Assembly (NCBI RefSeq): GCF_029714425.1
Contig: NZ_CP121668.1
Location: 5,167,501 to 5,231,500 of the forward strand
DNA length: 64,000 nt
From: Bradyrhizobium sp. CB2312
GTDB taxonomy: Bacteria > Pseudomonadota > Alphaproteobacteria > Rhizobiales > Xanthobacteraceae
Reading direction: 5' to 3'
In this document: positions 35,173 to 43,408 of the stretch, one piece after another
How the letters are laid out: each line of letters starts with the position of its first letter
Position numbering within the stretch: the first letter of the stretch is position 1
Made by a program: the position numbers and the translations under genes
Notes under the pieces: model-generated
What the model was told of the DNA's origin: nothing
Database searches by the model: none
The model's input: only the letters and a program-made list of their open reading frames with translations

Positions 35173-36189
35173 TCAGCGGATCGGCGGCGCGTACTGGAGA
35201 CCCCCCTTGTTCCAAAGATTGTTGAGACCGCGATTGATGGCGAGCGGCGAGCCCGAGCCGACATTGCGGTCGAACACCTCGCCGTAATTGCCGACCGCCT
35301 TCACGATCCGGACCACCCAGTCCTTGGTGAGGCCGAGCTGTTCGCCAAAATTGCCGTCGGTGCCGAGCACGCGCTTCAGCTCCGGATTTTCCATCTTGGC
35401 CTTCTCGTCGACGTTCTTCGAGGTGATGCCGAGCTCTTCGGCGGTGACCATCGCGAACAGCGTCCACTTCACGATGTCGAACCACTGGTCGTCGCCGTGG
35501 CGCACCATCGGTCCGAGCGGCTCCTTCGAGATGATCTCGGGCAGCACCATGTGGTCGTTGGGATTGGCGAGCTTGAGGCGGTTGGCGTAGAGGCCCGACT
35601 GGTCGGTGGTGAAGACGTCGCAGCGACCGGCCTCATAGGCCTTGACCGTCTCGTCGTTGGTGCCGAACGCGATCACCTCGTACTTCATGTTGTTGGCCTT
35701 GAAGTAGTCGGCGAGATTCTGCTCGGTGGTGGTGCCGGTCTGCACGCAGACCGAGGCGCTGTTCAGTTCCAGAGCGGAATTCACTTTGAGCGACTTCTTC
35801 ACCATGAAGCCCTGCCCGTCATAATAGGTCACGCCGGTGAAGTTGGCGCCGAGCGAGGTGTCGCGCGAGATGGTCCAGGTGGTGTTGCGCGAGAGCACGT
35901 CGATCTCGCCGGATTGCAGTGCCGTGAAGCGATCCTTGGCGGACAGCGGCACGAACTTGATCTTGGTCGGATCGTTGAAGATGGCGGCGGCGACGGCGCG
36001 GCAGAGGTCGACGTCGATCCCCGTCCAGTTGCCCTTGTCGTCGGGCGAGGAGAAGCCCGGCAGGCCCTGGCTGACACCACAGGACAGCGTGCCACGGTCC
36101 TTGACGGTCTTGAGCGTTTGCGCACCGGCGGTCTGGGCAGTCAGGCCGGCGGCGAGAGCGAGAGTGAGAGCCAGGGTTACGCGTTTCAT
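35173..36189 (-). CDS. aapJ: General L-amino-acid-binding periplasmic protein AapJ
   Basis: 338 residues from the ATG at 36189. MKRVTLALTLALAAGLTAQT and AGAQT form a signal peptide. The binding domain begins VKDRGTLSCGVSQGLPGFSS, then NWTGIDVDLCRAVAAAIFND, SGEIDVLSRNTTWTISRDTS, ETVKAYEAGRCDVFTTDQSG and DNWFDIVKWTL-like QWFDIVKWTLFAM, all typical of AapJ/YhdW. It delivers broad-specificity L-amino acids to AapQMP. First gene of the operon; the divergent 390-bp gap to metC (36190-36579) should hold its promoter. Confidence 0.93.
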   Translation of the reverse strand: MKRVTLALTLALAAGLTAQTAGAQTLKTVKDRGTLSCGVSQGLPGFSSPDDKGNWTGIDVDLCRAVAAAIFNDPTKIKFVPLSAKDRFTALQSGEIDVLSRNTTWTISRDTSLGANFTGVTYYDGQGFMVKKSLKVNSALELNSASVCVQTGTTTEQNLADYFKANNMKYEVIAFGTNDETVKAYEAGRCDVFTTDQSGLYANRLKLANPNDHMVLPEIISKEPLGPMVRHGDDQWFDIVKWTLFAMVTAEELGITSKNVDEKAKMENPELKRVLGTDGNFGEQLGLTKDWVVRIVKAVGNYGEVFDRNVGSGSPLAINRGLNNLWNKGGLQYAPPIR

Positions 36190-36477
36190 GGGCTGAAGGC
36201 CTTTCAAGGTCGTCTCAAGGAACATTGTCTCAGGAATCGTCTCTGCCAGGACTAGGCGTCGCAGGACTAGCCCTGCAAGAGTCATGCTGGAAAAGCTTGC
36301 CGAACACCCACCCATCCCGAGAGGCCATAACCTAATCCCCGCCGCAGGCGCCCGCCTTTGTGGCTGTGGCGCAAGGTCCGGTCAGACGATGGATCGAAGG
36401 TCGCGGCTGCCCCTCAACATGCGGCGACTGAATAGCACCTGCGCATAGGAGAGCGGCTGGCGGGCCGGGTCAAGGGG

Positions 36478-36507
36478 TTGACGGGACTCTTCTGTGTTCT
36501 GTTATTA
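36478..36507 (+). promoter_or_regulatory. Possible sigma-70-type promoter for metC
   Basis: TTGACG (36478-36483) and TTATTA (36502-36507) are separated by 18 bp and lie 73 bp before the metC ATG. They are the only recognisable promoter-like pair I see in the 390-bp aapJ-metC gap. Confidence 0.35.
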
Positions 36508-36579
36508 ACGACAGCGGCCTTTCGGCCAGCCCGCAGGCGCGACGCGCGCCAGCGGAAACGCTTTTTTGAAAGCAGACGC

Positions 36580-37764
36580 ATGGATTCCTCGCATCCCCTT
36601 CAGCAGCAGGCCGAGACCCGGCTGGTGACCTCCGGCCGCGACACCAAGGCGCAGAAGGGCTTCGTCAATCCGCCGGTGTTCCACGGCTCGACCGTGCTCT
36701 ATCCGACCGCCGAGGATCTGCACGCCCATCGCGGCGAATTCACCTATGGCCGCCACGGCTCGCCCACCACCAAGGCGTTCCAGGAGACGCTGATGGCGCT
36801 GGAGGGACCGCAATGTGCCGGCGTCGGCATCGTTCCGTCGGGACTGTCGGCGATCTCCACCACCCTGCTCTCGGTGCTGAAGACCGGCGACCACATCCTG
36901 GTCTGCGACAACGTCTATCGGCCCTCGCGCAATTTCTGCAACGGCATGCTGACCCGCTACGGCGTCGAGACCACCTATTTCGATCCGCTGATCGGCGCCG
37001 GCATCGAAAAGCTGTTCAAGCCGAACACGCGCGCGGTGTTGGTCGAGGCGCCGGGCTCGCAATCGTTCGAGATGCCGGACATTCGCGCCATCGCCGAGGT
37101 CGCGCATGCGAAGGGCGCGCTCGTGATCGACGACAACACCTGGGCGACGCCGCTCTATCACTGCTCGCTCGAGCAGGGCGTCGACATCAGCATGCAGGCG
37201 GCCACCAAATATATCGGCGGCCATTCCGACATCATGTTCGGCACCATCTCGGCCAATGCCAAGGCCTGGCCGCAAATCGCGGAAGGAATCCGCCTGCTCG
37301 GCGTTTGCGCCGGTCCCGATGACGTGTTCCTCGCGCTGCGCGGCCTGCGCACGCTGTCGGTGCGGCTGGCGCAGCACCATCGCTCCGGGCTCGAGATGGC
37401 GCGCTGGCTCGCTGATCGGCCCGAGGTCGCGCGCGTGCTGCATCCGGCCCTGGAGACCGATCCCGGCCACGCGATCTGGAGGCGCGACTTCACCGGCGCC
37501 TCGGGCCTGTTCAGCGTCGTGCTGAAGCCCGCGCCGCAGAGCGCCGTCGACGCCATGCTCAACACGCTCAAGCTGTTCGGCATGGGATTTTCCTGGGGCG
37601 GCTTCGAGAGCCTTGCGATTCCCTTCGACTGCGACGCCTATCGCACCGCCACCAAGTGGGCGCCGGGCGGCCCGACTCTCCGTCTCCACATCGGGCTCGA
37701 GAGCACTGACGATCTCAAAGCCGATCTCGATCGCGGTTTCGCTGCCCTCAAAGCGGCAATGTGA
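36580..37764 (+). CDS. metC: Cystathionine beta-lyase (Cys/Met PLP enzyme)
   Basis: 394 residues from the ATG at 36580 (MDSSHPLQQQAETRLVTSGR). Cleaves cystathionine to homocysteine in methionine synthesis. Landmarks: VNPPVFHGSTVLYPTAEDL, EFTYGRHGSPTTKAFQETLM, GIVPSGLSAISTTLLSVLKT, VIDDNTWATPLYHCSLEQGV, the PLP lysine in SMQAATKYIGGHSDIMFGTI, and the C-terminal FGMGFSWGGFESLAIPF then LRLHIGLESTDDLKADL, which favours beta-lyase over gamma-synthase. Stands alone, divergent from aapJ. Confidence 0.92.
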   Translation: MDSSHPLQQQAETRLVTSGRDTKAQKGFVNPPVFHGSTVLYPTAEDLHAHRGEFTYGRHGSPTTKAFQETLMALEGPQCAGVGIVPSGLSAISTTLLSVLKTGDHILVCDNVYRPSRNFCNGMLTRYGVETTYFDPLIGAGIEKLFKPNTRAVLVEAPGSQSFEMPDIRAIAEVAHAKGALVIDDNTWATPLYHCSLEQGVDISMQAATKYIGGHSDIMFGTISANAKAWPQIAEGIRLLGVCAGPDDVFLALRGLRTLSVRLAQHHRSGLEMARWLADRPEVARVLHPALETDPGHAIWRRDFTGASGLFSVVLKPAPQSAVDAMLNTLKLFGMGFSWGGFESLAIPFDCDAYRTATKWAPGGPTLRLHIGLESTDDLKADLDRGFAALKAAM

Positions 37765-37922
37765 GCCTCGTCACAGGGCATCGCGTCGCGGACGCGCCAA
37801 GGCGCGCCGTGACGGGAACGAGCAACGCACGCAGGCGTTAACGCCGATGCGCCAACAAATGGTTTGAACCTCAAGCGTTTGGCGCTAGCCTCACCAATCG
37901 ACTCTCGATCCGGACGCGGAGA

Positions 37923-39614
37923 ATGGGAACGTTGGTTCTGCTCGATCTGATGGGCGGCGTTGCGCTGCTGTTGTGGGGCCTGCACATGGTCCACAGCGGG
38001 ATCCTGCGCGCGTTCGGCCCGGACCTGCGGCGGCTGCTCGGCAAGGCGCTCGGCAACCGCTTCAAGGCGTTTGCCGCCGGCCTCGGCCTCACCGCGGCCC
38101 TCCAGAGCAGCACCGCGACGGCGCTGATCACCTCTTCGTTCGCGGCCGAAGGGCTCGTCAGCCTCGCCGCCGCGCTCGCCATCATGCTCGGAGCCAATGT
38201 CGGCACGACGCTGATCGTACAGGTGCTTTCGTTCAATATCGCGGCCGTCGCGCCGGTGCTGTTCGTGCTGGGGCTCGTCGCCTTCCGCTCGGGCCCGCGC
38301 TCGCGGATCAAGGACATCGGCCGTGTCTGCATCGGCCTCGGCTTGATGCTGCTGTCGCTGCATATCCTGCTCGACACGTTGGCGCCGGCGGAGAACGCGC
38401 CCGGCATGCGCGTCATGATGTCGGCCATCACGGGCGATCCCGTCCTGTGCATCGTGATTGCAGCGCTCGTCACCTGGGCAGTGCATTCGAGCGTTGCCAG
38501 CGTGCTCTTGATCATGTCGCTGGCCTATTCGCAGTTCATCACGCCTGACGCGGCGCTCGCACTGGTGCTCGGGGCCAATCTCGGTAGTGCCATCAATCCG
38601 GTGTTCGAAGGCGCGAGGCGCGACGATCCCGCGAGCTACCGCCTGCCGGTCGGCAATCTTATCAATCGCATCGCCGGAATCGCGCTCGCCCTGCCATTCC
38701 TGAACGTGATCGCCGGGCACATGCATGCCTGGCAGCCCGATCTCGCCAAAATGACGGCGGCCTTCCATGTTGCCTTCAACGCCGGTACGGCCGTCATCTT
38801 CATCGGGCTGCTCGACGCCATGTCGCGCGTCCTGACCCGGCTCTTGCCTGATCGCATCCAGGAGGCCGACCCGGCCCGGCCGCGCTATCTGGACGAGAGC
38901 GCGCTGGAGACGCCGTCACTGGCGCTCGCCGACGCCGCCCGCGAAACCCTGCGCATGGGCGACCTCGTCGAGGTCATGCTGCGCAAGGTGATGGCCGCGA
39001 TGATGACGGGCGACCGGGCGCTGGTCGACCAGGTGACGAAGACCGACAATGCCGTCGACGGCCTCGACGAGGCGATCAAGCTCTACTTGACGAAACTGAC
39101 GCGCGGCAGCCTCGACGAGAGCGAGGGGCGGCGCGCAATGGAGATCATCTCCTTCGCCATCAACCTCGAGCATATCGGCGACATCATCGACAAGAATTTG
39201 AGCGAGCTTGCCACCAAGAAGATCAAGCGGCGCCTGCAATTCTCGGTCGAGGGCGCCGAGGAGCTCGCCGCCTTCCACAAGCGCACGATGGACTCGCTGC
39301 GCATCGCCTTCGGCGTGTTCATGTCGGGCGACGCCAACGAGGCGCGCAAGCTGCTGGTGGAGAAGACCACGCTTAGGAACACCGAGCTCGCCGCCGTCGA
39401 ACGCCATCTCGACCGCCTGCGCGAAGGCCGCCCCGAGACCATCGAGACCACCTCGCTGCATCTGGACGTGTTGCGCGATCTGCGCCGGATCCATTCGCAT
39501 ATCTGCTCGGTCGCCTATCCCGTGCTGGAGGCGGCCGGCGAGCCCTATCGCCGGACCGACGCGGAAGCCGCCGCCCTGCCCGCCTCAGGCGCGGCTTCGG
39601 CATTGCCGCGCTAG
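37923..39614 (+). CDS. Na+/phosphate cotransporter family protein with PhoU-like domain
   Basis: 563 residues. The first ~300 contain the two inverted Na_Pi_cotrans repeats, each with a QSS/HSS signature: GLTAALQSSTATALITSSFA, then LVTWAVHSSVASVLLIMSLA, and GANVGTTLIVQVL / GANLGSAINPVFE. About nine membrane segments. Residues ~335-545 form a helical PhoU-like domain (ADAARETLRMGDLVEVMLRK, AINLEHIGDIIDKNLSELAT) facing the cytoplasm. Likely transports or exports phosphate under PhoU-type control, as in YjbB/NptA proteins. GGAG lies close to the ATG. Confidence 0.9.
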   Translation: MGTLVLLDLMGGVALLLWGLHMVHSGILRAFGPDLRRLLGKALGNRFKAFAAGLGLTAALQSSTATALITSSFAAEGLVSLAAALAIMLGANVGTTLIVQVLSFNIAAVAPVLFVLGLVAFRSGPRSRIKDIGRVCIGLGLMLLSLHILLDTLAPAENAPGMRVMMSAITGDPVLCIVIAALVTWAVHSSVASVLLIMSLAYSQFITPDAALALVLGANLGSAINPVFEGARRDDPASYRLPVGNLINRIAGIALALPFLNVIAGHMHAWQPDLAKMTAAFHVAFNAGTAVIFIGLLDAMSRVLTRLLPDRIQEADPARPRYLDESALETPSLALADAARETLRMGDLVEVMLRKVMAAMMTGDRALVDQVTKTDNAVDGLDEAIKLYLTKLTRGSLDESEGRRAMEIISFAINLEHIGDIIDKNLSELATKKIKRRLQFSVEGAEELAAFHKRTMDSLRIAFGVFMSGDANEARKLLVEKTTLRNTELAAVERHLDRLREGRPETIETTSLHLDVLRDLRRIHSHICSVAYPVLEAAGEPYRRTDAEAAALPASGAASALPR

Positions 39615-39633
39615 GACCTCGGAGATGCTCGGA

Positions 39634-39972
39634 TCAGCGATCCAGCGTCTTTGACGCGCGGCCGCGGTTCTTGATGATCAGCATGATGTTGCGGACATAG
39701 ATGATGGTCGCGAGCGCCTGGCCGAGGATGATCACGGGTTCGCGCTTCACGACGCCGTAGACCAGCGTCATCAAGCCGCCGCCCATCGAGCAGAACCAGA
39801 ACGCCATCGGCACCACGCTGTTGCCGGCGCGCTCGCTCGCGATCCACTGCACCAGGAATCGCGCGGTGAAGAACAGCTGCGCGACGAGGCCGAACGCCAG
39901 CCAGAAGTCGAACTTGGCGACGAAGACGTCGTAGAGATAATTGCTCAGCGCCTGACCGTATTGAATGATCAT
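39634..39972 (-). CDS. LAB_N-domain small membrane protein
   Basis: 112 residues. The lipid-A-disaccharide-synthase N-terminal-type domain shows FDFWLAFGLVAQLFFTARFL, VQWIASERAGNSVVPMAFWF, GGGLMTLVYGVVKREPVIIL and GQALATIIYVRNIMLII. Three to four membrane segments. In many bacteria this domain is a stand-alone protein beside a GT2 polyprenyl-phosphate glycosyltransferase, as here (ATGA overlap with the GT2 gene). A role in lipid A or envelope glycan modification is inferred from that context. Confidence 0.85.
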   Translation of the reverse strand: MIIQYGQALSNYLYDVFVAKFDFWLAFGLVAQLFFTARFLVQWIASERAGNSVVPMAFWFCSMGGGLMTLVYGVVKREPVIILGQALATIIYVRNIMLIIKNRGRASKTLDR

Positions 39973-40703
39973 GCGTTCACCTCAGTCACATCTGGTGTCG
40001 GCTTCTTGCGGCGGATCAGCCACCACACGCCGGCGAGATCCATGATGCCGATCCACAGCCGGTCGAAGAAACCATAGTTCGACACGCCGGAGTGGCGCGG
40101 CCGGTCGATCACGTCGACATAGGCAATATCAAAGCCTTCGCGGCGGACCAGCGCCGGCAGGAAGCGATGCAGCCCGTCGAAATAAGGCATCATCAGGAAG
40201 ATCTCGCGCCGGAACGCCTTCAAGCCGCAGCCGGTATCACGCGTGCCGTCCTTGAGGATCGCGTTGCGGACGCCATTGGCGACGCGCGATTGGAGTTTCT
40301 TGAAGCCGGTGTCCTTGCGGCCGACGCGTTGTCCCGCGGCGAGCCCGACCTTGCTGTCCTTTTCGACCGCGGCGATCAGATCCGGCAGGAACGCCGGGTT
40401 GTTCTGGCCGTCGCCGTCGAGCGTCGCCACGATCGACCCGCGCGCCGCGCGGACGCCGCTGCGCACCGCCGCCGACTGGCCGCCCGACCTGGCGTGGCGG
40501 AGCTGCCGTAGATTGTCCCGCTGCTTCATCATCGCCATCAGGCGCTCGCCGGTGGCGTCCGTCGAGCCGTCGTTGACGTAGATGATCTCATAGGCCCAGC
40601 GGCCATCGAGCGCCATGCCGATCTCGGCGATCAGCGGCGCGATGTTGTCGGCTTCGTTGCGCACGGGAACGACGATGGAAACCGAAGGCTGGGACGTCGA
40701 CAA
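39969..40703 (-). CDS. Family 2 glycosyltransferase (polyprenyl-phosphate sugar synthase type)
   Basis: 244 residues if the TTG at 40703 is the start (STSQPSVSIVVPVRNEADNI); no ATG is well placed and the true start is uncertain. GT-A features: SIVVPVRNEADNIAPLI, IIYVNDGSTDATGERLMAMM, ARGSIVATLDGDGQNNPAFL with the DGD metal site, and RVGRKDTGFKKLQSRVANGV. GTRDTGCGLKAFRREIFLMM and RRKKPTPD follow. No membrane segments except perhaps the MDLAGVWWLI end. It probably makes the lipid-linked sugar donor used by the ArnT-like enzyme at 41616. Confidence 0.85.
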   Translation of the reverse strand: MSTSQPSVSIVVPVRNEADNIAPLIAEIGMALDGRWAYEIIYVNDGSTDATGERLMAMMKQRDNLRQLRHARSGGQSAAVRSGVRAARGSIVATLDGDGQNNPAFLPDLIAAVEKDSKVGLAAGQRVGRKDTGFKKLQSRVANGVRNAILKDGTRDTGCGLKAFRREIFLMMPYFDGLHRFLPALVRREGFDIAYVDVIDRPRHSGVSNYGFFDRLWIGIMDLAGVWWLIRRKKPTPDVTEVNA

Positions 40704-40768
40704 AGTAGGCTCGTGGTTGGAATGGGGCCTGCCCTCAAGGAACCTGCGGTCCCAGGAAGCAGCCGCTT

Positions 40769-41614
40769 TTATGGGGCGGATGCCCCGCGGGCAACCCTTT
40801 TGAGACGGCCCGAATCTGCCCCGGGAAGAGGCACAATGGTGCCGTCGGCCCGAATGGCGAAGGCGAGCCTGCGGGCCGCGAACCAGTAGCGGACCGCCAT
40901 GGCCCCGACCATGCCTAGCAAGGCGCCGGCCGTGACGTCGCTCGGGTGGTGCGCGAGCAGCACGAGACGCGTCAGCAGGATCACGATTGCGTAGGTGAAC
41001 ATGAACACGCGCAGCCGTGGCCACAGTGCCGAGACCGCAAACGCCAGCGCAAATGCCGTGATCGCGTGCCCGGACGGTAGACTGGCATGAGCCCCCGTTC
41101 CCTCGAACGGGACGAAATTGAACGGATCGGCCGTGCCACCGACGAATGGGCGCCCCCGGCCGATGATGTATTTCAGAACCTCGCCGACGAACACGGACAG
41201 GGCAACAGACAGAAACAGGAACTGGAGCCGCGTGCCAAAGCCGAGCAGCAGCGCGCGGCGTGTTCCGTGAAGCCCGGCCGCAACGAGCGCCACGCCCACC
41301 AGCGCAGCGCCGAGCACCGAGAGCACATACTCGTCCTTGCCGAAATCGGTGAGGATGCGGATCGACCAAAGGCTTGGCGTGCCGCGCGCCGGCATCAGCA
41401 GGATTTCGGTCCGGTCGAACGCGACCATCAGCACGACGATCAAGGCCGCGCCCACCGCGCTCAGCCACAGCGAATGCCGCGCCAGTTTGCGTGCGGCAGC
41501 GGCGCGGCGCGAATGCGAGGGGGTTCGCACGAGCTGCGCCAGCGCGCGCCCGGAGACGGCGAGCAATTGCGCGGGATAGCCCGCACGCGGCGCGATGTCG
41601 GTCGTCCCAGGCAT
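40769..41614 (-). CDS. PAP2-family membrane phosphatase
   Basis: 281 residues from the ATG at 41614, two bases after the ArnT-like stop. The three-part acid-phosphatase signature is complete: KYIIGRGRP, then SLPSGHAITAFALAFAVSAL, then TRLVLLAHHPSDVTAGALLG. Five to six membrane segments. Such enzymes remove phosphate from lipid A or from undecaprenyl pyrophosphate. With the GT2, LAB_N and ArnT-like genes around it, a lipid A or carrier-lipid substrate is likely. Next gene (GT2) follows after 65 bp. Confidence 0.88.
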   Translation of the reverse strand: MPGTTDIAPRAGYPAQLLAVSGRALAQLVRTPSHSRRAAAARKLARHSLWLSAVGAALIVVLMVAFDRTEILLMPARGTPSLWSIRILTDFGKDEYVLSVLGAALVGVALVAAGLHGTRRALLLGFGTRLQFLFLSVALSVFVGEVLKYIIGRGRPFVGGTADPFNFVPFEGTGAHASLPSGHAITAFALAFAVSALWPRLRVFMFTYAIVILLTRLVLLAHHPSDVTAGALLGMVGAMAVRYWFAARRLAFAIRADGTIVPLPGADSGRLKRVARGASAP

Positions 41615-41615
41615 C

Positions 41616-43358
41616 CTACTCAGTGCCTTCCGAGCGGAAGATCGAGATCGAAATCGGCCGCCCTTGCGAGAAATTATAACCGTCGATGCGCGCGCCGACC
41701 TTGTAGCGCAGCCCAATCGCCTCGGCGCGCTGCACAAAGCTGCGCTCCGAGCGCTGCTCGATCAGCGCGAAGCGGCAGCTCCCCTGCCGCAGGAAATCCG
41801 CCGCCCCCGAGCCGTCGGTGAGCAGCGTCTGCGTGCCCGTGAGGAACACGAGGCTCGGCTCGTGATAGCCGGCAGCCGCCGCCTTCGGCCCGACACAGCT
41901 GACGTTGCGCAGCGCGCGCGCCACCTCGATGCTCGGAAACAGCGGGGTCAGCGACGGCAGCACGATGCCCCAGACCACGACCGCAAGCATCAGCGCCGCG
42001 ACCAGCGCATTGAGCACCGAGCGCTCGGCGCGGTTGGCGTCGAACAGCCACCAGGCAAACAGGCCGAAGATCAGCGAGGCCGCGATGAACGGCCAGGCGA
42101 CAAAGGCCGGCTGCCGCGTCAGCATGACCGCACCGACCACCGCGATGATCGAGCCGGCCACGGGGATCGCGAACCACCAGGCCGAGCCGCGCGCGAGCCA
42201 GGAGCGCGACAGCACGTTCCGTTCCAGCGCGCCGACGGTGAGGATCGCGATCGCGGGATACAGCGGCAGCACGTAATGCGGCAGCTTGGTCAGCACCGCC
42301 TCGAACACGATCCATGACGGGATCAACCAGGCCAGCAGGAACTGCGCGCCGGGCTCGCGCCGCGCCCGCCACACCGCAGGCGCCGCCATCGCCGCGAGTG
42401 GCGCGCCAGGCCAGAACGTGATCCAGAACAGCGCGAGGTAAAGCCCGGGCGGCGCGCCATGGGATTCCTGGGCGCCGATCTTGCTCAACATGTCGCCGCC
42501 GACGGAGTCCGCAAAGAAGGCCTCGCCCGCGCGCCAGAAGATCGCGATGAACCAGGGCAGCACCAGCACCAGCATCCACATCAGCCCCCAGACGGGGCGC
42601 AAGCGCCACAGCCAGGAGGAATCGCGGTCCAGGATCGCGAGCGCGACGATGGTCAGGCCGGCGAACATCAGGATCAGCGGGCCCTTGATCAGGATGCCGA
42701 CCGCAAGCGCAGTCCAGAAGATCGCGGGCCAGCTCCACGGCGGATGCGTCTGGTCCTCGGCGCGCTGCCAGGACAGATAGGCGCGCGACATCGCGCCCAT
42801 CGCGGCGGTCACGCACAACAGCAGCATCGCGTCGGTCTTCGCCAGCCGCGCCTCGACGCCGAGCAGCACGGAGGCGCACAACAACAGCGCAGCGAGCACC
42901 GCGGCGCGCCGCGTGACGAAGCCGAGCGCCGCCCAATAGGTCATGAGCACCGCGCCGATCGCGCCCAACAGCGAAGGAATGCGGTAGACCCAGATCCGCA
43001 ACTCGGCCTTCGGCAATTTGAGTGCCGTGGCAATTTCAACCGCGGCCGATTGCAACCAGTAGATGCCGACCGGCTTCTTGTAGCGGACGTCCTCCTGGAA
43101 GCGGATGTCGACATAGTCGCCGCTCTCGACCATCTGCTTGGTCGCTTGGGCAAAGCGCGCTTCGTCGCGATCGACCGGCGGGATGGTGAAGAAGCCCGGC
43201 AGGAACAGCAGCAGCGCGCACAGCACCAGGAAGCCGGCCGCGCGGGCATGGCTGGACGTGACGACGTCGAGCATCGACACCAGCCGGCTGCCCGGATTGA
43301 CGGGCGTTTTCGGCTCGCGGGGCGCTCCAAAACGGGGAGTTGGATAGGTCTCGGCCAT
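41616..43358 (-). CDS. ArnT-like lipid-linked glycosyltransferase (GT83/PMT family)
   Basis: 580 residues. The first periplasmic loop has PGFFTIPPVDRDEARFAQAT with the catalytic DRDEAR motif, then DYVDIRFQEDVRYKKPVGIY then WLQSAAVEI, as in ArnT. Some 11-12 membrane segments and a soluble C-terminal domain of ~130 residues (ALRNVSCVGPKAAAAGYHEP) follow. These enzymes move a sugar from a polyprenyl phosphate to lipid A or another envelope acceptor on the periplasmic face. First gene of the four-gene glycan cluster. In rhizobia related enzymes add galacturonic acid or other sugars; the sugar cannot be read from the sequence. Confidence 0.87.
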   Translation of the reverse strand: MAETYPTPRFGAPREPKTPVNPGSRLVSMLDVVTSSHARAAGFLVLCALLLFLPGFFTIPPVDRDEARFAQATKQMVESGDYVDIRFQEDVRYKKPVGIYWLQSAAVEIATALKLPKAELRIWVYRIPSLLGAIGAVLMTYWAALGFVTRRAAVLAALLLCASVLLGVEARLAKTDAMLLLCVTAAMGAMSRAYLSWQRAEDQTHPPWSWPAIFWTALAVGILIKGPLILMFAGLTIVALAILDRDSSWLWRLRPVWGLMWMLVLVLPWFIAIFWRAGEAFFADSVGGDMLSKIGAQESHGAPPGLYLALFWITFWPGAPLAAMAAPAVWRARREPGAQFLLAWLIPSWIVFEAVLTKLPHYVLPLYPAIAILTVGALERNVLSRSWLARGSAWWFAIPVAGSIIAVVGAVMLTRQPAFVAWPFIAASLIFGLFAWWLFDANRAERSVLNALVAALMLAVVVWGIVLPSLTPLFPSIEVARALRNVSCVGPKAAAAGYHEPSLVFLTGTQTLLTDGSGAADFLRQGSCRFALIEQRSERSFVQRAEAIGLRYKVGARIDGYNFSQGRPISISIFRSEGTE

Positions 43359-43408
43359 TGGTTCCGCTTACGCTGAAACCGCCATCGCCACAACCGCTTA
43401 AGCCAGGG

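Noticed and set aside
39969..41468. A 499-codon minus-strand frame extending the GT2 gene upstream
   Set aside because: The extension lies over the PAP2 gene in a different frame and does not resemble any domain; the GT2 domain begins at about 40690.
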